Shown here piece by piece: positions 7,891 to 14,956 of a stretch of DNA of 16,108 bases. The stretch's first letter is position 1; every line of letters starts with the position of its first letter. The notes under the pieces were generated by a model that worked only from the letters and a program-made list of their open reading frames with translations, searched no databases and had not been told where the DNA came from. Location of the stretch: positions 4,143,509 to 4,159,616 of the forward strand of contig CP070688.1 of the NCBI GenBank assembly GCA_020353135.1, read 5' to 3'. Source of the DNA: Chloroflexota bacterium (GTDB lineage: Bacteria; Chloroflexota; Anaerolineae; Promineifilales; Promineifilaceae). A program made the translations under genes and the position numbers.

Positions 7891-8112
7891 CGAGTGGCTC
7901 CGAGTATAGGCTTGTCAGTCGAGTGGCGTAGAAGTTAATATAGGGTAGTTCCAGACCGGTATTGCGTATTATCGAATTCGTGCGAAGCTGCATAGAGGGT
8001 AAGGGCATACACGGTGAAGACTCTCAATTAAGATAGAACAATCAACATATTTGCTTCCTACTCAGACTCGGCTGCATCTCGCACTGTGAGTGCATAGTAA
8101 GCCGAGTTTTTT
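7891..8112 (+). ncRNA. candidate leader or small RNA upstream of rpsA
   Basis: This is the predicted transcript from the consensus promoter to the intrinsic terminator, about 222 bases, with no convincing gene inside. It could be an independent small RNA, or a cis-acting leader in which termination versus read-through controls rpsA. Two short 5' segments can pair with the terminator arms: CCGAGT (7900-7905) with ACTCGG (8066-8071), and GGCTT (7909-7913) with AAGCC (8099-8103). A switch is therefore conceivable. A five-codon GTG ORF at 8014, with AAGGG at 8001-8005, is probably chance. I do not recognise a known RNA family. 6S RNA was considered, but the required long closing stem is not evident by eye. 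Confidence 0.45.
8066..8112 (+). terminator. intrinsic terminator within the rpsA leader
   Basis: A perfect 8-bp outer stem pairs ACTCGGCT (8066-8073) with AGCCGAGT (8100-8107). It encloses an inner 5-bp hairpin, GCACT (8081-8085) with AGTGC (8089-8093), and is followed by six T residues (8107-8112). It sits 46 bases upstream of the S1 start and downstream of the strong promoter. It would therefore end most leader transcripts unless bypassed. Confidence 0.75.
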
Positions 8113-8122
8113 GTGTGTATTC

Positions 8123-8158
8123 GGAGATATCGTGAACTGGCAGACAGAGTACGATTGA
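8123..8158 (+). promoter_or_regulatory. Shine-Dalgarno site with 8-codon mini-ORF abutting rpsA
   Basis: GGAGA (8123-8127) is well spaced before GTG 8132. That start opens an eight-codon frame (MNWQTEYD) ending in TGA at 8156-8158, directly followed by the S1 ATG at 8159. The S1 ATG itself has only a weak, distant AGAG. Ribosomes finishing the mini-ORF could restart on S1 (translational coupling), or the mini-ORF could be a leader peptide. It is too short to judge by codon use, and coincidence is possible. Confidence 0.35.
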
Positions 8159-9424
8159 ATGGACGTTTCAGCTGACAACCAAGACACCGAAGAAACTGGC
8201 ACGGAAGACGTTGACTTCAGCCAGGATATGGCCCAGTTGTTGGACGAGCATGACTACTATCGCCCAACAGTAGGAGATATTCGCCCGGGCACCATTGTCG
8301 CAATTTCCGACCAGGGCATCATCGTCGATCTTGGCTTGAAACGCGATGGCTTGGTCCAGCCTTCAGACCTGGCTGAACTCGATCCAGAAGAGCGAGACGC
8401 CTTCAAGTTGTATGATGAAGTGCCGATCTATATCGTCGATACCAATCAGCCTGATCGGCTCTTGGTTTCAATCCATAAGGCCCGTCTGAATCAAGATTGG
8501 ATCAGGGCCCAGGAACTGATGGAGAGCGGTGAGATTGTTGAGTCTCCGGTCATAGGCTACAACCGGGGCGGCGTTATCGTGCCCTTCGGAAATCTACGCG
8601 GCTTTGTACCCGCCTCACACTTGGTGGAATTGAAGAGGGGTATGGATGACCGGCAACGCCAGCAGTCCATGTCCAAGATGCGTGACGAGATATTGCCGCT
8701 CAAGGTCATCGAGGTCAACCGTCAAAGAAGGCGTCTAGTCCTTTCACAGCGTGATGCGCAGCAGGAATGGCAAGAGGCGCGCAAGAAGGAACTTATTGAG
8801 AAACTGAGCAGCGGCGACACGGTCAACGGCCGCGTAAGTGGTCTGCGAAGCTTCGGGGCTTTTGTCGATTTGGGCGGCGCCGATGGACTGATTCATATCT
8901 CGGAGCTAGCCTGGCACCGCGTCAATCACCCACGCGAGGTTGTAAAAGTAGGCGACCAGATCGAGGTCTACATACTGAGCCTTGACAAGGAAGAACAACG
9001 TATCGCGCTTAGCCGCAAGCGTTTACTGCCCAACCCCTGGTCTTTTGCCGACGAGAAATACGCGGTTGGCCACCTGGTCGAAGGTGAAGTGACCCGAATT
9101 GTGAGTTATGGCGCCTTTGTCGAAGTTGAACCCGGCATTGAAGGGCTGCTTCACATTTCGCAGCTTTCACGAGAAACGGTTGAAGATCCACACGAGCTGA
9201 TTGCCGAGGGCGAGACCCACCTGCTGCGGGTTGTCAGCCTGGATACGAATCGTCAGCGAATTGGCTTGAGTCTAAAGAACGTCACGGCGGCAGAGCAAAT
9301 CGAGTGGATGTCCCGCCGCGAAGCAGAAGTGGCCGCTCAAGCTGAGCGTGAGGCTCAGGCCGAGGTAATGGAACCTGAAGCCGCGGTCGCCGCCGAAGAT
9401 AGCGCGGCTGAAGAAGAAGAGTGA
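8159..9424 (+). CDS. rpsA: 30S ribosomal protein S1 (four S1 domains)
   Basis: This 421-residue protein has four tandem S1 (OB-fold RNA-binding) domains, at about residues 40-108, 125-199, 218-287 and 305-374. Domains 3 and 4 are canonical (SFGAFVDL...GLIHISEL and SYGAFVEV...GLLHISQL). An acidic N-terminal segment and an Ala/Glu-rich C-terminal tail (about 380-421) flank them. S1 binds mRNA at the small ribosomal subunit and helps initiation. E. coli S1 has six domains in 557 residues; four-domain forms of about 400 residues are usual in many other phyla. A stop lies directly before ATG 8159, so no longer start exists in this frame nearby. Followed by rpsU and infA, it forms a translation cluster. 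Regulation through the upstream terminator and mini-ORF is likely but inferred. Confidence 0.93.
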   Translation: MDVSADNQDTEETGTEDVDFSQDMAQLLDEHDYYRPTVGDIRPGTIVAISDQGIIVDLGLKRDGLVQPSDLAELDPEERDAFKLYDEVPIYIVDTNQPDRLLVSIHKARLNQDWIRAQELMESGEIVESPVIGYNRGGVIVPFGNLRGFVPASHLVELKRGMDDRQRQQSMSKMRDEILPLKVIEVNRQRRRLVLSQRDAQQEWQEARKKELIEKLSSGDTVNGRVSGLRSFGAFVDLGGADGLIHISELAWHRVNHPREVVKVGDQIEVYILSLDKEEQRIALSRKRLLPNPWSFADEKYAVGHLVEGEVTRIVSYGAFVEVEPGIEGLLHISQLSRETVEDPHELIAEGETHLLRVVSLDTNRQRIGLSLKNVTAAEQIEWMSRREAEVAAQAEREAQAEVMEPEAAVAAEDSAAEEEE

Positions 9425-9516
9425 TTTCGAGTCTAGAAGTACCCATTACGTGATACCTTTGCTCTTGGCCTAAATTGGGTCCGGGAAGGGTACATCTAAG
9501 GAGATGAGTATTAGAG
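9425..9516 (+). promoter_or_regulatory. rpsA-rpsU spacer with possible leader structure
   Basis: This 92-base gap holds two overlapping inverted repeats that exclude each other: GTACCC (9439-9444) with GGGTAC (9488-9493), and ACCCA (9441-9445) with TGGGT (9476-9480). The ribosome binding site AAGGAG (9498-9503) lies just after them, 13 bases before the rpsU ATG, which is longer than usual. A stop at 9505-9507 in the rpsU frame rules out an earlier start. A small structural switch is conceivable but weakly supported. Confidence 0.25.
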
Positions 9517-9720
9517 ATGCCGACAGTTACAAAGATGCCAAATGAATCGGACGAAAGCCTGTTGAGACGATTCCGCAAGAAAGTCGCGAAGTCAGGTGTA
9601 ATGAGCACGGTGCGTCGCAAGCGGTGGCATGTGTCGAAGAGTGAATTGCGCCGAATTCAGAAGAAGAAGGCTATTCGCCGTATGAGGCGTCGCCAGAATC
9701 TGAGAGCAAGGTATGGCTAA
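9517..9720 (+). CDS. rpsU: 30S ribosomal protein S21
   Basis: This 67-residue, strongly basic protein has the bS21 pattern. An N-terminal segment with [18 protein letters not shown] (about residues 10-27) is followed by a VRRKR stretch and an Arg/Lys-rich C-terminal helix ([11 protein letters not shown]). S21 binds the 30S subunit near the anti-Shine-Dalgarno end of 16S rRNA and aids initiation. ATG 9517 is the first possible start after an in-frame stop at 9505-9507. The gene overlaps infA by 8 bases, which suggests coupled translation, and it follows rpsA after 92 bases. Confidence 0.92.
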   Translation: MPTVTKMPNESDESLLRRFRKKVAKSGVMSTVRRKRWHVSKSELRRIQKKKAIRRMRRRQNLRARYG

Positions 9721-9955
9721 GAAGGAAGACAAACTTGAGGTAGAAGGCGTCGTCGTCGAGGCCCTGCCTAACACGCAGTTCACTGTGGAGTTGGACAATG
9801 GTCATCGCGTGCTGGCGTATCTCTCAGGCAAGATGCGACGTTACTACATTCGCATCCTGTTAGGCGACCGAGTGCGCGTGGAAATGACGCCCTATGATCT
9901 GAGCCGTGGGCGGATCACCTATCGCTATCGGCGTCAGCGCGAGCCGAGATCCTAA
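9713..9955 (+). CDS. infA: translation initiation factor IF-1
   Basis: This 80-residue single OB-fold protein has the IF-1 hallmarks: [15 protein letters not shown] near the start, [13 protein letters not shown] in the middle, GDRVRVEM, and the near-invariant [13 protein letters not shown] at the end. IF-1 occupies the A site of the 30S subunit during initiation. It is slightly longer than the common 72 residues, with a short basic tail (RQREPRS). It starts inside the last codons of rpsU (8-base overlap). It sits here beside S1 and S21 rather than in the usual ribosomal-protein operon context with secY, adk or rpmJ. Whether the genome has a second infA copy is unknown. An intrinsic terminator lies 70 bases downstream. 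Confidence 0.94.
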   Translation: MAKKEDKLEVEGVVVEALPNTQFTVELDNGHRVLAYLSGKMRRYYIRILLGDRVRVEMTPYDLSRGRITYRYRRQREPRS

Positions 9956-9998
9956 CGGCGCTCTAGACCTGGAGTTTTAGGCCTGCTGATTCATTAGT

Positions 9999-10958
9999 TC
10001 AGTTTGATAACGGACCTGTTTCCGAAGCGTCACCCTGTACCGATATGGGTGGCGCTTTTTGGTTTCTGGCCGTCAGGCAAACCCAGTCACGAATCGTCTT
10101 CCTGTCGGTTACGACCATCGAAGTGGCCGCCAGTGCCGTCAAAACATCCGGCTCCTGTTCTTCTATGATGCCGCTGAGGACTAGCTGGCCGTCGTGACCG
10201 CCGAAGTCCGCCAGATGCACCTTTGACAGTAGTTGGATAATCACCGGAGCCAGGATATTCACCACAACCAGGTCCCAAGCCGACACATGAATGGCGTTCA
10301 ATTCGCCTTGAAACAGCCAGACCTGCGCCTCGACGCCGTTTCTCTGAACGTTTTCGGCCGCTGCAAGGACTGCCAGGCGGTCCGTATCCAGCGCCACCAC
10401 CCGTTCAGCACCGAGTTTCGCCGCCGCGATCGACAGAATGCCGGATCCGGTGCCAATATCCAGCACGCGTTTTCCTGGTAAGATGAGATCCTCGATTTTC
10501 TGCAGGCACATTTGGGTGCTGGGATGCAGCCCGGTTCCAAAGGCCATGCCCGGATCGACCGAAATGACCGTGTCGCTCGGCTTCAACTCATCCGGCTTGA
10601 GCCAGCTTGGATGAATCCATATGTTGCGACCGACCCGAAATGGACGATAATGCTTTCGCCAGGCGGTGGCCCAGTCTTCATCCTGTAGCCGCCTGAATTG
10701 AGGTTCGGGTATAGGATACAGACGGCCAAGATGATACAAAGATTCCTCGATCTTCGCCCGGACTTCGGGCAAATCCTGTTCCTCGGGAAGATACATCTTC
10801 ACCGTCACTTCAGGTTCAAGCGCCTGAGGGTCCGGCTTACTGGGGTCGGCTTTCTGCTCCATCACGACGCCGTCCCCTTTTGTATACGGCCACAAAACCT
10901 CGGCTATTGCCTCGGCCGCTTCGCCGTCGGCAGTTACGCTAACTTCTAGCCAGTACAT
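9999..10958 (-). CDS. prmA: ribosomal protein L11 methyltransferase
   Basis: This 319-residue S-adenosylmethionine-dependent methyltransferase trimethylates ribosomal protein L11. The PrmA signature DPGMAFGTGLHPST is at residues 135-148. SAM motif I VLDIGTGSG is at 166-174, the acidic end of strand 2 is ALDTD (189-193), and the substrate-loop motif VVNILAPVI is at 232-240. The family's C-terminal tryptophan strand (DWVCL) is at 291-295. A further tail of about 24 residues is unusual and overlaps the plus-strand infA terminator. E. coli PrmA has 293 residues. The ATG start is preceded by GAAGGA (plus-strand 10965-10970). Following dnaJ is a known arrangement (as in Bacillus), though here an intrinsic terminator separates them. 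Confidence 0.93.
   Translation of the reverse strand: MYWLEVSVTADGEAAEAIAEVLWPYTKGDGVVMEQKADPSKPDPQALEPEVTVKMYLPEEQDLPEVRAKIEESLYHLGRLYPIPEPQFRRLQDEDWATAWRKHYRPFRVGRNIWIHPSWLKPDELKPSDTVISVDPGMAFGTGLHPSTQMCLQKIEDLILPGKRVLDIGTGSGILSIAAAKLGAERVVALDTDRLAVLAAAENVQRNGVEAQVWLFQGELNAIHVSAWDLVVVNILAPVIIQLLSKVHLADFGGHDGQLVLSGIIEEQEPDVLTALAATSMVVTDRKTIRDWVCLTARNQKAPPISVQGDASETGPLSN
10026..10060 (+). terminator. intrinsic terminator of the rpsA-rpsU-infA unit
   Basis: A 10-bp stem pairs AGCGTCACCC (10026-10035) with GGGTGGCGCT (10047-10056), with one G-T wobble and an 11-base loop. A run of five T residues (10056-10060) follows. No matching A-run precedes the stem, so it works only on the plus strand. 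It lies within the 3' coding end of prmA, which is transcribed in the opposite direction. Confidence 0.85.
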
Positions 10959-11013
10959 AAGATGTCCTTCAATGAATCTGGGTGGCGTCGAGCGCTAAAG
11001 ATCTGACTGCAAC

Positions 11014-11035
11014 AAAAAACCCGCCTGTTGGCGGG
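11014..11035 (-). terminator. intrinsic terminator after dnaJ
   Basis: On the minus strand a 6-bp all-GC stem, CCCGCC with GGCGGG (plus-strand 11020-11025 and 11030-11035) and a 4-base loop, is followed by six T residues (plus-strand AAAAAA, 11014-11019). Two further hairpins lie between the dnaJ stop and this terminator: GCGCCG/CGGCGC (11082-11087 with 11095-11100) and GTCGCA/TGCGAC (11108-11113 with 11121-11126). These lack T runs and may protect the mRNA 3' end. Termination here would separate prmA from the chaperone operon. Confidence 0.8.
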
Positions 11036-11127
11036 CAGTGTTCATCACAAAGTTGGACCAATTGTCTCGTCGCCTTTCCGAGCGCCGCCTGAAACGGCGC
11101 CTGCCTCGTCGCAGACAAGTTGCGACT

Positions 11128-12270
11128 CTAGCTCAGCGGTGTGCTGAAGATGTCCCCGAGAGTGTCCCGCAATTGCCCTAGAAAACTCTTTTCCGGCTGG
11201 GCGATCACCTCCTTGCCCAGTGTACCGGCCAGCTGTTCCATCAATTCTCGTTGTTCAGGCGACAGCTTCTTCGGAACGACGACATGAGTGACTACCAGTT
11301 GATCGCCTCGGCCGGAGCGCCTGAGATGCGGCACGCCGTGAGCCCGCATTCGGAAAACCGCGCCCGACTGCGTGCCGGAAGGAATTGTCAACTTCTCCTC
11401 GCCATCCACAGTGGGAACGGCTATCTCATCACCCAGAGCCGCCTGAGCGATGTTGATCTCCAGTTCGAGTAGAATGTCGTCACCCCGTCGCTGGAAGAAC
11501 TCGTGCTTCTTGACGCGCAAGACAACGTAAAGATTGCCCGGAGGGCCGCCGTCAGCGCCAGGCGCGCCTTCACTGGATAGCCGAATCTGAGTTTCGTCGT
11601 CGACTCCAGGCGGCACCTTAACCTTAAGGGTGCGCGATTTCTGCACCTGCTTGCGACCATTGCAAACGTTGCAAGGGTTCGGAATCGTTTCACCCGATCC
11701 ATTACAAGTTGGACACGTCGTCACATTGACAAAAGATCCAAGGAACGACTGTCTGACGCGCCTTACTTCCCCACTACCGCTGCACTGCGTACATCTTACT
11801 GGATCGGTCCCGGGTTCCGCCCCCTGGCCAAAACAATGCGGACAAATCTCCGGCCGGTGAACCTCGATTTCCTTCTCTGCGCCAAAAACCGCGTCCTCGA
11901 AACTTATCGTCAGATCGTAGCGTAGGTCCGCGCCCCTTCTAGGTCCTGTACGTCGTTTCCCGGCAAATCCGCCGCCAAAGAACTCCTCAAAGATGTCGGC
12001 GAAACTGCCAAAGCCGGAGAAATCACCATGATTCGCCCCGGCGCCCTGTACGCCGGCATGTCCAAAGCGATCATAGGCTGCGCGCGAATTCTCGTTGGAC
12101 AGCACCTCATAGGCCTCATTGATCTCCTTGAAGCGCTCGTCCGCTCCATCCTCGTGATTGACATCGGGATGAAACTTCCGGGCCATTCGCCGGTACGCCC
12201 GCTTCAGATCTTCTTTACCGGCATTCCGGTCAACCCCAAGGGTCTCGTAATAATCTCTCTTGTTCGCCAT
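11128..12270 (-). CDS. dnaJ: chaperone protein DnaJ (type I Hsp40)
   Basis: This 380-residue type I J-protein stimulates the DnaK ATPase and delivers unfolded substrates. The J domain (residues 5-70) has the essential HPD at 34-36. A Gly/Phe-rich stretch covers about 72-105. The zinc-finger domain has four CxxC pairs: C143/C146, C160/C163, C186/C189 and C200/C203. The first three follow CxxCxGxG, while the last is CNVCNGRK, losing the final glycine. The C-terminal substrate-binding domains follow to the end. ATG 12270 lies 86 bases after the dnaK stop, with no obvious Shine-Dalgarno site nearby. The length fits the family (E. coli 376). Confidence 0.96.
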   Translation of the reverse strand: MANKRDYYETLGVDRNAGKEDLKRAYRRMARKFHPDVNHEDGADERFKEINEAYEVLSNENSRAAYDRFGHAGVQGAGANHGDFSGFGSFADIFEEFFGGGFAGKRRTGPRRGADLRYDLTISFEDAVFGAEKEIEVHRPEICPHCFGQGAEPGTDPVRCTQCSGSGEVRRVRQSFLGSFVNVTTCPTCNGSGETIPNPCNVCNGRKQVQKSRTLKVKVPPGVDDETQIRLSSEGAPGADGGPPGNLYVVLRVKKHEFFQRRGDDILLELEINIAQAALGDEIAVPTVDGEEKLTIPSGTQSGAVFRMRAHGVPHLRRSGRGDQLVVTHVVVPKKLSPEQRELMEQLAGTLGKEVIAQPEKSFLGQLRDTLGDIFSTPLS

Positions 12271-12356
12271 AGGTTCAGGTGCCCTACCAATCGACGCTTT
12301 AAGCTAATCGACCCGGCTTCTCGAAAACACCGCGAGGACGTCGCCGCGCTTTGTGG

Positions 12357-14252
12357 TTACTCTTCGCTGAATTCTCCTTCGACCACTTCCTCGTCGGCAG
12401 GTGAGTCACCCTCACTGCTTTCACCTTCGGGGCTTTCGCCAGCCGGCGGTTGTTGCTGCTGATACATAGCTGTGCCTACCGTCTGCAGCGCCTGCTGTAA
12501 CCGCTCGACGGCCGATTGGATCGCCTCAGTTGTGCCGCTCATCGCCGACTTAACGCCGTCAATCTCAGCTTGAATTGATTCCTTCTGCGCCTCGGTCAGA
12601 TTGTCGCCATTGTCCTGCAGGAACTTCTCGGCGCTGTACACTGCGGAATCAGCCAGATTCGATGCTTCCACCGACTCCTTGCGCTGCGCGTCGGCCGACG
12701 CGTGCTGTTCTGCTTCCTTGACCATATTCTCGATTTCGTCGTCTGCTAGCCCGCTGGAAGGCAGAATCTGCATGGCCTGCTCGCGCCCGGTGGCCTTGTC
12801 CTTCGCGCTCACATTGAGAATGCCGTCTGCATTGATGTCGAAGCCCACTTCAATCTGGGGTACTCCTCTTGGCGCCGGCACGATGCCGTCCAGAATGAAC
12901 CGGCCGAGACTCTTGTTGTCAAGGGCCATTGGCCGCTCGCCCTGGAGTACGTGAATCTCCACCTGCGTCTGGCCGTCGGCGGCCGTTGAGAACACCTGGC
13001 TCTTCTTGGTCGGAATAGTCGTGTTGCGCTCAATAAGTGATGTCGCCACACCGCCCAATGTCTCAATGCTCAGAGTTAAAGGCGTAACGTCAAGTAACAA
13101 GACGTCCTTGACATCACCGCCCAAAACGCCTGCCTGAATCGCCGCTCCGATGCCGACCACCTCATCAGGGTTCACGCCTTTGTGCGGCTCTCTGCCAAAG
13201 AACTCCTTGACCGCCTGCTGAATTGCCGGCATGCGCGTCATGCCGCCGACCAGAACTACCTGGGTCACTTCACCGGTACTAATACCCGCGTCCTTTAAGG
13301 CCAGCTTGCATGGTTCGATCGTCCTGGCCACCAGGTCCTCGCTCAGTTGCTCCAGCTTAGCCCTGGACAGCGTCATGTTCAGATGCTTAGGTCCGCTGGC
13401 GTCGGCCGTTATATAGGGCAAATTGATCTCCGTCTGCATGGTGGTCGATAATTCAATCTTAGCTTTCTCGGCCGCTTCGCGCAGGCGTTGCAGTGCCTGT
13501 CGATCCTGGCGCAGGTCGATTCCCTGGTCTAACTTGAACTGCTCCGAAATCCAGGAGATGATGGCCTGATCGAAGTCATCGCCGCCCAAGAATGTGTCTC
13601 CATTTGTCGACTTTACCTCAAATACGCCTTCGCCCACATCTAGAATGGAGATGTCAAACGTGCCGCCGCCGAGATCAAAAACGGCGATCTTTTCATCTTG
13701 ATCGCTGCCCAGGCCATAAGCCAACGATGAAGCGGTGGGTTCGTTGACGATGCGCATGACCTCCAGCCCGGCGATCTTGCCAGCGTCTTTAGTCGCCTGA
13801 CGCTGACTATCATTGAAGTACGCTGGCACCGTTATGACGGCCTGAGTCACAGGCTGGCCCAGGTAGGCTTCGGCGTCGGTTTTTATCTTTTGCAAAATCA
13901 TCGCCGAGACTTCGGGGGGCGAGTATTCACGGTCGTTCATCACTACACGAATATCACCATTCGCTGCTTCACGCACTTCGTAAGTGACGTGCTCCCGGCC
14001 GCGCTTGACCTTGGCATCGTTGTACTTGCGCCCCATGAACCGTTTCACGGAGTAAACCGTGTTCTCCGGATTCACCACCGCCTGGCGCTTGGCCACCTGG
14101 CCAACCAGACGTTCGCCATTCTTGGTCATTGCAACAACGGATGGATAAAGGCGCCCGCCTTCTGCGCTCGGTATCACGGTCGGCTCACCGCCTTCCATAA
14201 CGGCCGCCACTGAATTTGTCGTTCCCAGATCAATGCCTATGATTTTCGCCAT
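12357..14252 (-). CDS. dnaK: molecular chaperone DnaK (Hsp70)
   Basis: This 631-residue Hsp70 is near full family length (E. coli 638). The nucleotide-binding domain begins with GIDLGTTNS (6-14) and carries [11 protein letters not shown] and [10 protein letters not shown]. The conserved hydrophobic interdomain linker VLLLDV is at 384-389, followed by the peptide-binding domain ([12 protein letters not shown]) and a helical lid. The tail has a short glutamine run, then a Ser/Glu/Pro-rich acidic stretch ending in the DnaK-like [11 protein letters not shown]. It works with GrpE (nucleotide exchange) and DnaJ (ATPase stimulation), encoded on either side. ATG 14252 is preceded by GGAG about 12 bases away. 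The gap to grpE is 89 bases, with no CIRCE repeat or terminator seen. Confidence 0.97.
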   Translation of the reverse strand: MAKIIGIDLGTTNSVAAVMEGGEPTVIPSAEGGRLYPSVVAMTKNGERLVGQVAKRQAVVNPENTVYSVKRFMGRKYNDAKVKRGREHVTYEVREAANGDIRVVMNDREYSPPEVSAMILQKIKTDAEAYLGQPVTQAVITVPAYFNDSQRQATKDAGKIAGLEVMRIVNEPTASSLAYGLGSDQDEKIAVFDLGGGTFDISILDVGEGVFEVKSTNGDTFLGGDDFDQAIISWISEQFKLDQGIDLRQDRQALQRLREAAEKAKIELSTTMQTEINLPYITADASGPKHLNMTLSRAKLEQLSEDLVARTIEPCKLALKDAGISTGEVTQVVLVGGMTRMPAIQQAVKEFFGREPHKGVNPDEVVGIGAAIQAGVLGGDVKDVLLLDVTPLTLSIETLGGVATSLIERNTTIPTKKSQVFSTAADGQTQVEIHVLQGERPMALDNKSLGRFILDGIVPAPRGVPQIEVGFDINADGILNVSAKDKATGREQAMQILPSSGLADDEIENMVKEAEQHASADAQRKESVEASNLADSAVYSAEKFLQDNGDNLTEAQKESIQAEIDGVKSAMSGTTEAIQSAVERLQQALQTVGTAMYQQQQPPAGESPEGESSEGDSPADEEVVEGEFSEE

Positions 14253-14341
14253 CGCTTCAATATTCTCCTACTTCCAACGAATTGTTCTTCGGCGACCCGG
14301 CAATGCCATTATCCAAGGACATTCTGGCCGCTACCGTGCTA

Positions 14342-14956
14342 TTAAGCTGAAACATTGACCAAAGAAGGTCGAATCACCCTCTCGCCTAGTCGATAACCAG
14401 TTTGCAATTCCTCGATGACCATTCCACTATCCACCCCGTCGGCCTCTTTCAACGCTAGCGCTTCGTGATAGTTTGGGTCGAAGGGCTGGCCGAGTGCCTC
14501 GATCGGCTGGACGTCCAACGACTCGAGTATCGACTGAAGCTTGCGGTTGACAAGGTCCAGGCCTTCAAACCATTGGTTCTCGGAAATCTCGGACGGTGCA
14601 CTGTTCATCGCACGGCCTAGATCATCTAGGATCGGCAACAGCTTCCTCGCGTTGTCGACGGCCGCGCTACTATACGCCTCTACCCGTTCGCGCTCCAGGC
14701 GCTTGCGGGCATTGGCAAACTCGGCCCTCGCGCGCTGCCAACCATCCAGATATTCGACCGCCTTTGCCTGTGCCTCCGCCAACTGCTCTTCTAGCGTCGG
14801 CTCGGCTTCGTCTTCAGCGCCCGCATCGGGATCGGCAACGGCCACTTCTTCAGCGATTTCGGCCTGATCTGCGCTGGATACCTGATTCTGTTCTAATTCG
14901 GACTCTTTCGCTTCCGATGGGGCCAGTTCCTCATCGGCTAATCTTTCGTCACTCAA
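14342..14956 (-). CDS. grpE: nucleotide exchange factor GrpE
   Basis: This 204-residue GrpE releases ADP from DnaK. The N-terminal ~55 residues are acidic and low in complexity. A long helix/coiled coil follows (about 55-130), then the beta-rich head with the GrpE signature from about residue 155 (PFDPNYHEALA, then IEELQTGYRLGERVIRPSLV near the end). The start is a TTG (14956) that overlaps the hrcA stop by 4 bases on the minus strand. A GAGGTG within hrcA at correct spacing supports it, so translation is probably coupled to hrcA. The length matches the family (E. coli 197). Confidence 0.94.
   Translation of the reverse strand: MSDERLADEELAPSEAKESELEQNQVSSADQAEIAEEVAVADPDAGAEDEAEPTLEEQLAEAQAKAVEYLDGWQRARAEFANARKRLERERVEAYSSAAVDNARKLLPILDDLGRAMNSAPSEISENQWFEGLDLVNRKLQSILESLDVQPIEALGQPFDPNYHEALALKEADGVDSGMVIEELQTGYRLGERVIRPSLVNVSA

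Noticed and set aside
7793..8008. 71-codon minus-strand frame in the region upstream of rpsA
   Set aside because: It runs across the plus-strand consensus promoter and leader, has no recognisable protein features and no good ribosome binding site.
8014..8031. Five-codon GTG frame in the rpsA leader with AAGGG upstream
   Set aside because: It is too short and too likely by chance, and it has no codon run that would suggest an amino-acid attenuator.
8081..8093. GCACT-GTG-AGTGC considered as a CIRCE operator
   Set aside because: CIRCE has TTAGCACTC and GAGTGCTAA separated by 9 bases. Here the spacer is 3 bases, the outer bases differ, and the repeat is the inner part of the terminator hairpin.
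12028..12462. 144-codon plus-strand frame opposite dnaJ and dnaK
   Set aside because: It overlaps two certain genes on the other strand and has no recognisable domain.
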